Part shown: positions 12,040-22,589 of the stretch, piece after piece
How the letters are laid out: the number at the start of each line of letters is the position of its first letter
Position numbering within the stretch: the stretch's first letter is position 1
Origin: Siphonodentalium dalli
Lineage: Eukaryota; Mollusca; Scaphopoda; Gadilida; Siphonodentaliidae
NCBI GenBank assembly: GCA_032622095.1
Contig: CP136069.1
Location: 2,327,462 to 2,391,461 of the forward strand
Length of the DNA stretch: 64,000 nucleotides
Reading direction: 5' to 3'
The notes under the pieces: model-generated
Seen by the model: the letters and a program-made list of their open reading frames with translations, nothing else
Told to the model about the DNA's origin: nothing
Databases searched by the model: none
Program-made: the position numbers and the translations under genes

Positions 12040-13020
12040 TCCGAAAATTAATACACGTAACTGTACCTGTATTCACGGGTTCATTTAAATCCATGCTATT
12101 AGAATGTTTCACTGATGAGTGTTTTATATTCCTTAAAGGCCTACTTAATTTTCGAATCTCCAGAAAACATGATTTACAACATATTCGATAATATATGCCA
12201 TTTGAAAGAAGTAGCCCCAAAACATTGTATTGTCGAATAAACTGTGAACTTGTGTGACACTGACGTGTGTTATGTGCTTAATTTCGATCTGGTGTGTACT
12301 GCCAGTTTATTATTTTCTATGGAAGGGGAATAACTCTTATCTTTTAGTTTTGAATTATGATGCATTCTGGGATGAATAATGGGGGAAGTCTCGTGGTGAA
12401 TCTGATAATCTATATCATTTGGTGGAGGCCTTTAGGCCACAGCTCTTCCGTATTCTGGTGGACTATTTATATTTCTGGTCCCTCTTACAAATGGTATATA
12501 ATATGGAATATCTTGTGTATAACGTGATCTGGCCAATCAAAAATTAAGTGGGGCTTTAAATATTGCAGTTTATCTGGGACAGCATAAACTCATAAATAGA
12601 CAAAATAGATAAAATCATTTATATTTATGCAGATGGTTCTATTCCCATCTACATGACCACTCTCCTCAGTCTAATGAGTTCCTGGAGTGAAGTGATTCTG
12701 GCACAGACATATCTCTGAGTTTTGTAAACTGGAGATGGATTATCTGAGAATGTTCTGTGGACGCTTTTTTCTCGGTTTGTAAGGGTACTTAAAATCTTAC
12801 TTCAAGATGAATCATGTGTGTCTGTTTCAAATCTCAGAGTATGCCTTCACAGTCAGTCAGGGGGACCCTGCTGAGATGCAAATGCTGTTGATGTGCGCAA
12901 ACATAGTATCTTTTTTTATTGGCCTTATCATTAACCATTACCTATATAGGAGCCATCTTTAGCATGTTAAATCATTACCTATATATGACCCATGTTTAAC
13001 ATTTCTGTCCTAATTTTACA
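12040..13020. other. intronic, no gene
   Basis: This stretch holds duplicated DNA up to about 12685. Near the exon at 13022 there is a degenerate two-copy repeat containing CATTACCTATATA (about 12937-13000). Confidence 0.5.
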
Positions 13021-13021
13021 G

Positions 13022-13205
13022 GTATTACAATCCATCCATGAATTCCACCGTAATTCCGAACATCAATTACAACTCTGTTATGTTCGACTTGGACACAGAC
13101 TCGTCCATGGAGATAAACGCCATGGCGATGAAATATCTATAGGACGAAGACCTGACTCGAGTGATGAAGCTACAGAGCTCCGCCATCTACAAAAAAGCGA
13201 AACAG
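13022..13205 (+). pseudogene. STIL: STIL-like exon with premature stop
   Basis: The acceptor is TAATTTTACAG and the donor is AAACAG then GTACAG. From phase 1 it reads 'YYNPSMNSTVIPNINYNSV', 'MFDLDTDSSMEINAMAMKYL', a TAG stop at 13140-13142, then 'DEDLTRVMKLQSSAIYKKAK' and Q. The 'DTDSS...NA-AMKYL' arrangement resembles the segment of vertebrate STIL just upstream of its STAN motif (from memory), where an acidic, Ser-rich run is followed by 'AMKYL'. The frame is otherwise open on both sides of the TAG, so a single substitution explains the break. A read error or a real nonsense mutation are both possible. Confidence 0.6.
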
Positions 13206-13252
13206 GTACAGAAGAGCACTCTAATAATGCAGCTACTAGGTAATTAGTTAGT

Positions 13253-13336
13253 AACCCACATGGAGCCCCACAGAGATGGAAACACACACTACGGAGTGTC
13301 GTCTGCACAGACTATGTGGGTCTCTCTGCTATGGGT
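13253..13336. mobile_element. hairpin element H, copy 2
   Basis: A diverged copy beginning AACCCACATGGAGCCCCACA and ending near TATGTGGGTCTCTCTGCTAT. It lies 47 bp after the donor of the preceding exon. Confidence 0.7.
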
Positions 13337-13377
13337 GTATGTTTGTGTAACTTGGTGTATATTCTTCTTATACATTT

Positions 13378-13800
13378 AGTTCCCACAGGGAGCCTCACAC
13401 AGACTGAATCATGCACTGTGGAGTGCTGTCTACTCTATGTGGGGCTCTCTATGGGTCGACATTTATCAAGTGAGTTCATTTGTAATAACACACAGGGAGC
13501 CTCACACAGATGGAAGCATGCACTACAGAGTGTTATCTGCTCCAGTCTATGTGGGGTTCTCTATGGGTCGACATTTATCAAGTGAGTTCATGTGTAATAA
13601 CCCACAGGGAGCCTCACACAGACTGAAGCTTACACTATGGAGTGCTGTCTACTCTAGTCTATGTGGGGCTCTCTATGGGTCGACATTTATCAAGTGAGTT
13701 AATGTGTTATAACCCACAGGGAGCCTCACACAGATGGAAGCATGCACTACATAGTGTAATCTGATCCAGCCTATGTGGGGCTCTCTATAGGTTTGTGTTT
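13378..13800. repeat. tandem array of hairpin H plus a copied splice donor (copies 3-6)
   Basis: Four H elements (about 13378-13459, 13488-13569, 13599-13680, 13708-13791) are separated by GTCGACATTTATCAAGTGAG-type spacers. The spacer repeats the exon end and donor found at 8131-8147, so the unit of about 110-115 bp was probably copied from the earlier intron. Confidence 0.85.
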
Positions 13801-14150
13801 TCTATATAGTGATAAAGAGTGAAAATGTTTAATTTTGAATGAATATTCTTGAAATAGAATGATGGACATTGCATTTCAGTTCAAATTTTGCAACTCAACC
13901 ACTTTTGTTAAATGTTGATATGATTAAAATTAAATGTGATAATGTTGCATTAATTTTACTTGAATTTTCTAGTTGCAATCAGTTATGTTACATGTTGTCA
14001 GGGTTAACCCTTTCTATACAAAATACTCATTGATTAGTATTTATCCCTTAGGAAATGTTCAGATAATAAGTTCATTAAAACCATAATTATGTTGTTTGTT
14101 GAACTTTTTATCTGAACATTTCCTAAATAGGATTCCTTCTGCACTTTTAT
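13800..14150. other. intronic, no gene
   Basis: AT-rich. TCAGATAATAAGTTCA (about 14060) and its inverse near 14112 form a loose palindrome. A related string occurs at 51680-51720. Confidence 0.45.
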
Positions 14151-14153
14151 GAT

Positions 14154-15665
14154 AAGGCCAAAAAAAATTAATAGTTCGGCTCTCGGGCCCCGGCGCATTG
14201 CCAAAAAGACCCCGCGTAGATGCTTTTTATTTCGAAAAATAACCTGGAAACGAAATCTGCGTACGATGAAATTTCTAGACTAATACAAAACTAGGAATTA
14301 AAACCGGAACGAAACTTCACATCATTACCGTATTGTCGCGGGTCATAGGAAATAAAAAGCATTAAAACATGGGTGGTCTGACGTGAACCAATAGAGAAGT
14401 AAGTATTTTTATGTAAGTATATCCTAAACCATCAGATGTCTGTTCATCGCGGTATAATTCAAATCCAAAAAAATTTTGTTCCGTATTGTGAACTCTGCAA
14501 TTCCGCGAGATTAATATTCCGCAAGACCGGAAATGTTAAAAATCGTCGGAAAATAAATGAAATTAAACTAATGCAGATCCAAAAATGGACATGTTGCTCC
14601 CAATTGAAGTAATCCACAAGACTAAAACGATTAGAAAGTGGTCTATCGTGTCAGTACCCGGCGATATAAACCGGGACCAGTTGCCAAAGACTTATTTAGC
14701 GGTAAAATCGATGATGTTCAACATGATGAAAATCCCGTTCCCGAAGAAATTAACCCTTACCACGAACACTCTCAGGGTAACACGGTCATCCATGTATTCG
14801 TCTCGGACAAGAAAACGGGGGAGTTTCAAAGAATAACTTTGAGTGCAGGTGTAGAGGAAACTGTTCAGTCATTTGTTCGATATATCAGGATTGAAATCAA
14901 ATTGAAAACTGACTTAAGCAGTGGTTCTGAATCAGCACCTAGTGTTAGCAGTCAACAGAGACAGAATGCATTCGAGATTTTGTTGAACAGTAGCAGAAAA
15001 CTTTGCTGGCCAGATAAATATTCTGAAGTGGATAATCGGGATATACAAAAAAATCATGTCCTGTATAATGATTTCATCGACTGGCTCCAAGAGCAGAAAC
15101 TTGGCTTCATGCCAAGTCATGTTAATACAGCAGGAAAAGATTTCTGCAAATTTGTTACAGATACACTCTGGTACGTGGATCCAGTCAGGAACCGATTTCA
15201 AGAACGGAGCATTTTATTGCCGAAAGTATTCGATAGATTCACCCGATACAATAACCCGAAGCTTCACAAGCATAAAATACCAAACATCTGCTTAGAAGAT
15301 TTAATAACACATGCCACTACCCTTGACCGTGTGACCGACCAACCGATACAAGACAGTCAACACTAATATAATATAAGTGACATTTATGTGTCAACACATG
15401 CAATGAACCACTGTTCTTTTTATTTTGTGAGCATTCCCTCATGTTTTTGCATTAAAGTTGTTGATAAAAGTTGTTGATAAAATTCTTCAGTCCAAAAAGG
15501 ATATATTACATGGTATAAAGTAAGGTAAAAGTAAGATAAATCAATTCCTTTTGCATCAGAAACACATCATAAATAATTATAAAAAATAAAAATAAAATCC
15601 TGCCTCCCTCACTGATTTGAAAAAAAAATTGCCCGAGAGCCTAATAATATATTTTTCTTGGCCTA
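14154..15665 (+). mobile_element. 1.5-kb TIR DNA transposon with an unknown ORF
   Basis: The left end (14154-14188) and the inverse of the right end (15631-15665) match over about 35 bp: AGGCCAAAAAAAATTAATAG then TTCGGCTCTCGGGC against AGGCCAAGAAAAATATATTA then TTAGGCTCTCGGGC. No clear target duplication was found. The interior carries one coding-looking frame (14638-15366). Copy 2 of the segmental duplication keeps only its right part (18124-18812). Confidence 0.65.
14638..15366 (+). CDS. transposon-borne protein of unknown function (242 codons)
   Basis: The frame opens after a stop at about 14632 and begins with GTG rather than ATG. A second frame from ATG at 14585 reads 'MDMLLPIEVIHKTKTIRKWS' and 'IVSVPGDINRDQLPKTYL', so a one-base shift may split the true start from the body. 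The body is soluble-looking and charged, with no signal peptide or membrane segment. It has an N-terminal beta-rich part ('VIHVFVSDKKTGEFQRITLS'), a Ser-rich linker (about residues 95-110), and an aromatic C-terminal domain with 'VLYNDFIDWLQEQKLGFMPS' and 'FCKFVTDTLWYVDP'. I do not recognise the family. In the duplicated copy at 18134 the C-terminal part differs by only a few residues, including Asp to Val, Ser to Cys and Gln to Pro. It lies between 35-bp TIRs, so it may be a transposon accessory or captured protein. Confidence 0.5.
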   Translation: MVYRVSTRRYKPGPVAKDLFSGKIDDVQHDENPVPEEINPYHEHSQGNTVIHVFVSDKKTGEFQRITLSAGVEETVQSFVRYIRIEIKLKTDLSSGSESAPSVSSQQRQNAFEILLNSSRKLCWPDKYSEVDNRDIQKNHVLYNDFIDWLQEQKLGFMPSHVNTAGKDFCKFVTDTLWYVDPVRNRFQERSILLPKVFDRFTRYNNPKLHKHKIPNICLEDLITHATTLDRVTDQPIQDSQH

Positions 15666-15860
15666 AGTTGTCTGCCTATATTTCCTGAACACCCCTCCAG
15701 ATGAAGAACAGACCATTCCAATGTAGACTTTTATAAATGACGGAAGAATCCATTTTGTAAAGAAAGGGTTAAAAGACTCGGGTGGAAGTAATAGTTTTCA
15801 TGACTTAAAGATGGTCACTCTTTTCCTAAACACGTTTTTTATATATATATATATATATAT

Positions 15861-16131
15861 ACTAGCCGATGAGCCGACGTTGTCCGGGCTATTCAAAAAC
15901 CAAATTTCAATTTCCGAGATCTGGTCTGCGCATGCGCGAAGCTGGCGTCGCACGGGCTCGGCGACCCGATAAAATTCGTATCCGGGGCTGCACGGGCTCG
16001 CCAATATGACAACGACCACCGCCTGGTCAAACTACACACACGTACCAAGTTTAGTCCCGATCGGTCGAGAATCGTAGATTTGTATTAATGACAGACAGAC
16101 AAACAGACAGAGGTCTTCAAAATATATATGA
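15861..16131 (-). mobile_element. Helitron-like non-autonomous element (copy 1)
   Basis: Reading the minus strand, it starts near ATCTCATATATATTTTGAAG (16131), passes a (TCTG)n run and the block CCGATCGGGACTAAACTTGG, and ends GGCTCATCGGCTAGT at 15861. The CTAGT end preceded by a GC-rich hairpin fits Helitron/Helentron 3' ends. A TA run at 15840-15860 lies just outside that end. Confidence 0.7.
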
Positions 16132-16389
16132 GATAACTAATCTATAAATACTAATGTGTGTCTCTGACTCTCTCTCTCTGAATGTTCCTTATAGCCGTCC
16201 ACATTTCTGCACCGATTGCGATAACATGAATTGTCATTTTTTAAATCCTAAGCATGATGTCCGAAAGTTTATACACATAACTTCCTGTATTTGTTGGTTC
16301 CTGGAAATCCATGTACAAAATTGAGTCCAAAAGTTTATACACATAACTGTTCCTGTATTCGCAGATTCATGTAAATCCATGTACGTAAT

Positions 16390-17367
16390 TACAGTAAAAC
16401 CTCTCCAAACCAAACACCATTCGGACCAGCCCTTCTGTTCGGTTTAAAACGGTGTTCGGTTTATAGAAAATCGTATTACGGTCGGAATGTATTGACGTCA
16501 TTACTAAGACTAAGAGTTGTCGAATCACAACCAACTCATTATTGATTAATTAAACTGTATTGAATAAATTACCAACTAAAATATAAATAACAATAGATAA
16601 AACATGTTATAATAAGAATTAGAAACATGGTCTATTAAGATATAATACATGTATAGATAAGGCAGGAAACTTGGAAAAGATAAATTTTATGGTGATTTTT
16701 TAAAATGTCGCTAAAAATTTCACATCATTAGTAGAGTAGTTTATTTAATATTCGTACCAATTTAATTTGCGGTGTTTTGTTCGGCGAACGCTTTGAACTG
16801 GATTATAACGGCAGCTGTCTGATTAAATAACTGTATGCTTATTTAACACTTTGAGTGAACAAAGGTGACTTCAGAGTTAATACCGTGCTGACACTATGTT
16901 TTTACATCAATCACTGAGATGAATTGGACTTTTTACGACCACTGTCCAAACTCAACACTAATTAGCTAAAAGTACACGATGGTAGTCTATTGTCACCACT
17001 AAAGTTTTAATCAACCTGTCACAATGAATGAGCCATCATGACCACTCAGAGTTGAATGTATAGACCAGAAATTTAAACTTATAAAGGATCCCCTGCAGTC
17101 TAGAGCCAAAACGAGCTCAGCATCAAGTATGTCAAATCTACCGCACGTGCGTTCGGTTGGTATCGCTTTCCACATTTGGATGTCGGAGGTAAAAATTAAT
17201 GTATTCATTCACTTTTGGAATATAAAAGCCGTCCGATGTTCGGAATAGAGAGTTTCCGGTTTACATAGGTAATTTTTAGTTAGAATGCACTTTTGGGTCC
17301 AGACAATTTGTTCGGTATGGAGAGGGATTCAGTTTATAAAGCTCCGATTTGGAGAGGTTTTACTGTA
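16390..17367. mobile_element. pogo/Tc1-mariner-type element, copy 2
   Basis: Bases 16392-17365 share the TA flanks and 18-bp inverted ends of copy 1 (11071-12035). Small indels separate the copies, for example an added AATT near 16760 and TGC near 17094. Confidence 0.85.
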
Positions 17368-17973
17368 TGTCCGAAAATTTATACACGTAACTGTACCTGT
17401 ATTCGCGGGTTCTTTTAAATCCATGCTATTAGAGTGTTTTATATTCCTTAAAGGCCTACTTAATTTTCGAATCTCCAGAAAACATGATTTACAACATATT
17501 CGATAATATATGCCATTTGAAAGAAGTAGCCCCAAAACATTGTATTGTCGAATAAACTGTGAACTTGTGTGACACTGACGTGTGTTATATGCTTAATTTC
17601 GATCTGGTGTGTACTGCCAGTTTATTATTTTCTATGGAAGGGGAATAACTCTTATCTTTTAGTTTTGAATTATGATGCATTCTGGGATGAATAATGGGGG
17701 AAGTCTTGTGGTGAATCTGATAATCTATATTATTTGGTGGAGGCCTTTAGGCCACAGCTCTTCCGTATTCTGGTGGAATATATATATTTCTGGTCCCTCT
17801 TACAAATGGTATATAATATGGAATATCTTGTGTATAACGTGATCTGGCCAATCAAAAATTAAGTGGGCCTTTAAATATTGCAGTTTATCTGGGACAGCAT
17901 AAACTCATAAATAGACAAAATAGATAAAATCATTTCTATTTATGCAGATGGTTCTATTCCCACTCTCCTCAGT

Positions 17974-18123
17974 GGTTTGCCACACATGGTCGACGAGTTT
18001 ATCAGCCATTGAAATCACTGTTAGATTAGCCGTAAGTGTGCGGATTTCCTCCACCATTAAAACTGGCAATGTCGTGATATGGCCTTAGTGGCTAAAGCGA
18101 CATAAAACCCCAATCAATCAATC
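17974..18123 (+). mobile_element. 5'-truncated tRNA-SINE fragment
   Basis: It matches the reverse complement of the SINE at 31767-32093 from TGGTTTGCCACACATGGTCG through TGGCAATGTCGTGATATGGC to the tail CCCCAATCAATCAATCA. It fills the gap where copy 2 lost 2.3 kb. Confidence 0.85.
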
Positions 18124-18133
18124 ATTCGAGATT

Positions 18134-18520
18134 TTGTTGAACAGTTGCAGAAAACTTTGCTGGCCAGATAAATATTCTGAAGTGGATAATCGGGATATAC
18201 AAAAAAATCATGTCCTGTATAATGATTTCATCGACTGGCTCCAAGAGCAGAAACTTGGCTTCATGCCAAGTCATGTTAATACAGCAGGAAAAGTTTTCTG
18301 CAAATTTGTTACAGATACACTCTGGTACGTGGATCCAGTCAGGAACCGATTTCAAGAACGGAGCATTTTATTGCCGAAAGTATTCGATAGATTCACCCGA
18401 TACAATAACCCGAAGCTTCACAAGCATAAAATACCAAACATCTGCTTAGAAGATTTAATAACACATGCCACTACACTTGACCGTGTGACCGACCAACCGA
18501 TACAAGACAGTCCACACTAA
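18134..18520 (+). pseudogene. truncated copy of the unknown transposon ORF
   Basis: 128 codons match the C-terminal half of the protein at 14638-15366, with a few substitutions. The N-terminal half and the left TIR are gone because the SINE junction cuts into the frame at about 18124. The reading frame is still open to its normal stop. Confidence 0.7.
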
Positions 18521-18912
18521 TATAATAATATAAGTGACATTTATGTGTCAACACATGCAATGAACCACTGTTCTTTTTATTTTGTGAGCATTCCCTCATG
18601 TTTTTGCATTAAAGTTGTTGATAAAAGTTGTTGATAAAAATCTTCAGTCCAAAAAGGATATATTACATGGTATAAAGTAAGGTAAAAGTAAGATAAATCA
18701 ATTCCTTTTGCATCAGAAACACATCATAAATAATTATAAAAAATAAAAATAAAATCCTGCCTCCCTCACTGATTTGAAAAAAAAATTGCCCGAGAGCCTA
18801 ATAATATATTTTTCTTGGCCTAAGTTGTCTGCCTATATTTCCTGAACACCCCTCCAGATGAAGAACAGACCATTCCAATGTAGACTTTTATAAATGACGG
18901 AAGAATATATAT

Positions 18913-19190
18913 ACTAGCCGATGAGCCGATGTTGTCCGGGCTATTCAAAAACCAAATTTCAATTTCTGAGATCTGGTCTGCGCATGCGCGAAGCTGGCGT
19001 CGCACGGGCTCGGCAACCCGATAAAATTCGTATCCGGGGCTGCATGGGCTCGCCAATATGACAACGACCACCGCCTGGTCAAACTACACACACGTACCAA
19101 ATTTAGTCCCGATCGGTCGAGAATCGTAGATTTGTATTAATGACAGACAGACAGACAGACAGAGGTCTTCAAAATATATATGAGATAACT
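18913..19190 (-). mobile_element. Helitron-like non-autonomous element (copy 2)
   Basis: Duplicated version of 15861-16131, with the same CTAGT end and a four-unit (ACAG)n run in place of the interrupted one. Confidence 0.7.
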
Positions 19191-20897
19191 AATCTATAAA
19201 TACTAATGTGTGTCTCTGACTCTCTCTCTCTGAATGTTCCTTATAGCCGTCCACATTTCTGCACCGATTGCGATAACATTTGGCACTCCAGGTAACATGG
19301 TCTGGGTCTGTCCGACGTCTCGTTAATGTCATATCCACATGGGCAAACAGGTTTCTCCGGAACTAATGGCCCTCTTGGTAACATGGGATGGGTCCTGACT
19401 CGCCCGACATCGCTTTTTGACGTTATGACGAATGCACTGAAATTTGATACGGCCATGTATTTTGGCTCCATGTGTAGCATGAGCTTGGTCCGTACTCCAC
19501 CTGACATCATGTCAGGCCTCAGCCTAGGGGTCCAGAACAGGGAGACTTGAAGTCTCCCTCCAGGAAATTTAGGGAGACTTCAGGGAGAAGTGGGGAGACT
19601 ACCAAAAATTAACAATTTTCAAATATCGCTTTATTTTATAACATCTGACAATAAAATTTAAAAAAAGATAAAATAAGAAATAAAACTAAAAAAAATTGAC
19701 TTTATCTGAAATTAGCTTAATTAATTGTTATTATACATTTAAAAATTTTGGAAATGTTTTGTGTAGCTATCATTTAAGCAAGACAATTATCAATTTACAG
19801 TAGTAGTTAATTTTTTAACTAAATGAATGTAGTATTATTTCCTAGACTGCAGCTTGGAAGATACGTTTGTACAGTCTGAATCATGATGCATGTAACTTTG
19901 TAAGTTTAATTTGGTCACGGCTGTAATGTGGGTGTCCGCTAAAATAAACAATAAGGACTAACTAACAAAGGAGTTGCAAAAGCTTTTATTAATTAATGGC
20001 CTCCCTTAATTAATGCCAACATCACTGGTATAATCCGATTAAAGCAATAAACTTGACATTATTTTAATTACGGAAGCGGTCTCTTCAAAAAGCCCGACGC
20101 GGTCTCTTCAAAAAGTCCGACGCGTTACCGAAACGAACTTCCGAAGCGCCTGGTACATACTCTGATAATGTCGTAATTGTTTTATATCTGAAAAGCGGGA
20201 CTGCGGCCTTTTAAGTTAATTAAAACATTTATTTGTGACACTCACGATGGTCAGTAACAACACAGATGTTAACATCTCATCGTGTTTTCAGCGTGTCAAA
20301 ACATTCGTGATTAACATTCATTACCGCAAAGGGAATAAAGGCGACTGAATAACAACACAAAACAATAGGTCATATTTTATTTTTTATTTTAACACTTGGG
20401 TCTTTGTCTCTGCATCGTCTATTTCTTTTTGGGATGGCCGCCACAATTCATCTATATACGGACATGTCCGGAAAAGAAACTAGAAACAAAAATTAAGAAA
20501 AAAAAAAAAAAAATCCCCCTAAAATTGACGATAGGGCGAAGTTAGCGACAGTAAGGTGACAATCTCGCCCGAGTCGCCTTGTGAGCTGAGGCCTGCATCA
20601 TGTGTTGATGTTATGAGAACTAATGGCATTACATCCGCACTGAAATTCAGCCCTCTGGGTAACATGGACTGAGTTCTGATTCCCTAATCTTGCGCTTTGA
20701 TGTTAATGTCCGCACAGGCATTGTGGTTCTCAGAATCTACTGGGCGGATCTCACTTAAATTTGGTGTGGTATTTCGGCCCTCATGGTAACATGGGCTGGG
20801 TCTCAACTTCGCCTTTATTTTCTACAGTATCAGAACAAAGTACTTTAACAATAAAATGCTCTTTAATATCCCTGCAAAGGCGGGTACATCCACTAGT
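19191..20897 (+). mobile_element. second Helitron-like element, split by a hAT element
   Basis: It begins CTATAAATACTAATGTGTGT with a (CT)n stretch, contains units with 'GGTAACATGGGCTGGGTC'-type blocks at about 19290, 19375, 20660 and 20790, and ends GGTACATCCACTAGT at 20897. The block 19513-20595 is a later insertion. No Rep/helicase coding is seen. Confidence 0.6.
19505..20603. mobile_element. hAT-type element nested in the Helitron-like element
   Basis: Bases 19513-20595 are flanked by perfect 8-bp direct repeats CATCATGT (19505-19512 and 20596-20603) and have 11-bp perfect inverted ends CAGGCCTCAGC. The interior includes GGGAGACTTGAAGTCTCCC (a hairpin at 19541) and a two-copy 27-bp repeat with GCGGTCTCTTCAAAAAG (20079-20128). 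No transposase is encoded. Confidence 0.8.
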
Positions 20898-20899
20898 AT

Positions 20900-21605
20900 A
20901 TATATATATTTCCGGGGCCCAATCTGGGGTATAATATCAGTTGAAGATTCCTGTCCAGAAATGCTTCTATCCATTAATTTTTATTTTATATCCATATTTT
21001 ATTATATAATGCGATAATTAAGTGGGGCATATTCTGTTACCATTTTTAGAATTTTAGAAAGAGTTATCAGTCCTTCCAACATGGAAAACACGGCGAGAAC
21101 ACTTATTTGCTCTCGCAATTCAGAAGACAGGTGTGATTGTGCCCATAATATAATCGTAAGTTGGGCTTTTCTCAAACAAAATGTCATTGTGGGATAGACC
21201 TATGTCCAGTTACACTTTCACATGCCCATAATTTAACTGAGATGGGAAAGGTTCTAAATATACCTTCAAATAGCTCAAAATATTGAATCAACGATTACAG
21301 TGACCAGAAACATTTTGACAAGAGGGACGAGTGCTAATTTTAGCCCCCATGAATTAAAAATTATGGGTGCGAAAGCAATCGCTCCTGTCTCCTGGTATCC
21401 CGCATGGTACACTCATAATGAACGCGAGCCGTAAATTGTCCCAAATTGTTTATATGTATATTTTATACCAGAAAATTCAAAATAAAATCAATATTAATTG
21501 ATGGAGTCATTTCCTGACAAGGGTCTTCGATTCATTCGTATTATTTTAGACCCAGGGAACTACATAAAACTTGTTATTTGAAGAGATAGACAATCAGTAA
21601 AGTTT
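20900..21605. other. intronic, no gene
   Basis: AT-rich. A TA run at about 20897-20910 follows the Helitron-like end. No coding or repeat unit was recognised in the remainder. Confidence 0.45.
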
Positions 21606-21610
21606 CCTTG

Positions 21611-21784
21611 GAGTAATAAACTATGAATTAACTCGCATTCTCATCTTATTTATAGGTAGCGATAAGGAGAGTAATAAACTATGAATTAACTCGCATTCTC
21701 ATCTTATTTATAGGTAGCGATAAGGAGAGTAATAAACTATGAATTAACTCGCATGCTCATCTTATTTCTAGGTAGCAATGAGGC
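21611..21784 (+). repeat. 58-bp tandem triplication carrying the splice acceptor
   Basis: Units at 21611-21668, 21669-21726 and 21727-21784 each contain GAGTAATAAACTATGAATTA, then a pyrimidine-rich CTCATCTTATTTATAG, then GTAGCGATAAGGA. The last unit is the real exon edge (TTCTAG then GTAGCAATGAGGC). Each unit has a complete AG acceptor and the first 13 exon bases. Confidence 0.95.
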
Positions 21785-22588
21785 GAGTACACCAAACGTG
21801 ACGAAATTCGGGATGTCACCGAATAACCTGACAATGGGAACGAACCAGTATGTGGAACATCATGGACTTCTAAGTGAAACAGTAACAACAACAATGCTAA
21901 TGAGACATTATTTCCATTAGACAAGACGATACAGTTGAAAGTAGATTATAGTGTTAATATTCCTGATATACCTATGAATGGGATGATGGCTAGTGATTCG
22001 ATTCAGTCAATGAGGATAGATTTGACACATCATCATACAAATGGGCTGGCGAGTGATTCGATTCAAATGACGAGGATAGCTTCGCTGCGTCATCATGATT
22101 ATCGTTATGGTAACCAGATGTCTCCTGTGAAAAATTGTGTTTTTTTTAGACTCACGACTCACGTGTTCCTCCTCAGCCGTTTGTTGATAAGAACCAATAC
22201 TTGTCGCCACTGATGAACCATGCTGGTGACAGATTTAATAACAGTGACGGCTAGTGGCAGATACCTGTGCAGCAATTCTCAATTTCAAGATCGTCACTAT
22301 GTCAACCAGCCACACCAAGGAAACAATTCACCATACCAACCTCATCGCTATGGTAATCAAACTAACAATCGGAGACCTGCTCCAGTGAGAAACGAGAATA
22401 TCCATCCTGCCACAGATTCAAGTCCAGTCAGTAGTTGCTATGGCAACCAGGCTTATACAGCCACCAGTCTGAAGAAGCATATTGGAAACATTAACCTGGT
22501 TCAGGAGGAGTATATGTTCAATGCTATTCAAGAAGAGGACAATATCTTAGATATACCAAAACTCAGACAGTTACCAAAATTATTATAA
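21772..22588 (+). pseudogene. STIL: STIL-like terminal exon with STAN-like motif
   Basis: The first frame reads 'SNEASTPNVTKFGMSPNNLT' followed by 'MGTNQYVEHHGLLSE', which matches the STAN motif pattern of STIL (Ser-Pro-Asn-Asn, a Tyr six residues after a Met, then Gly-Leu-Leu). A stop follows unless the frame shifts by one base near 21900. The next frame gives 'LDKTIQLKVDYSVNIPDIPM' and a His/Asp/Ser-rich run. A further shift near 22140 gives 'PPQPFVDKNQYLSPLMN', and another leads to 'NSPYQPHRYGNQTNNRRPAP'. The end is 'EEDNILDIPKLRQLPKLL', like the conserved extreme C-terminus of STIL. The STAN motif binds SAS-6 in vertebrates. Three or more frameshifts within 0.8 kb imply a pseudogene or uncorrected indels. 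Confidence 0.65.
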
Positions 22589-22589
22589 C

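Larger units (their letters stand above)
10905..16226. repeat. tandem segmental duplication, copy 1 (5.3 kb)
   Basis: Bases 10905-12685 are nearly identical to 16227-17973, and 14963-16226 are nearly identical to 18124-19277. Copy 1 keeps 2.3 kb (12686-14962) that is missing from copy 2. The junction between copies falls at 16226/16227, inside GCGATAACATGAATTGTC. Only scattered substitutions and small indels separate the copies, so the event is fairly recent. Confidence 0.9.
16227..19277. repeat. tandem segmental duplication, copy 2 (deleted centre)
   Basis: It repeats copy 1 except that 12686-14962 is absent and replaced by a 150-bp SINE fragment (17974-18123), and about 110 bp near the TA run is missing (equivalent of 15748-15858). 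The segment lost includes the STIL-like exon, hairpin array H2-H6 and the left half of the TIR transposon. Confidence 0.9.

Noticed and set aside
13378-13800. possible CRISPR array (regular repeats)
   Set aside because: The repeats are long imperfect hairpins and the spacers are not unique. The DNA is eukaryotic.
21890-21935. a 40-odd-base GT-AG intron as an explanation for the STIL frameshift
   Set aside because: Removing GTAACAACAACAATGC... to ...CATTAG leaves a frame that soon meets a stop (TGA), so it does not restore the protein.
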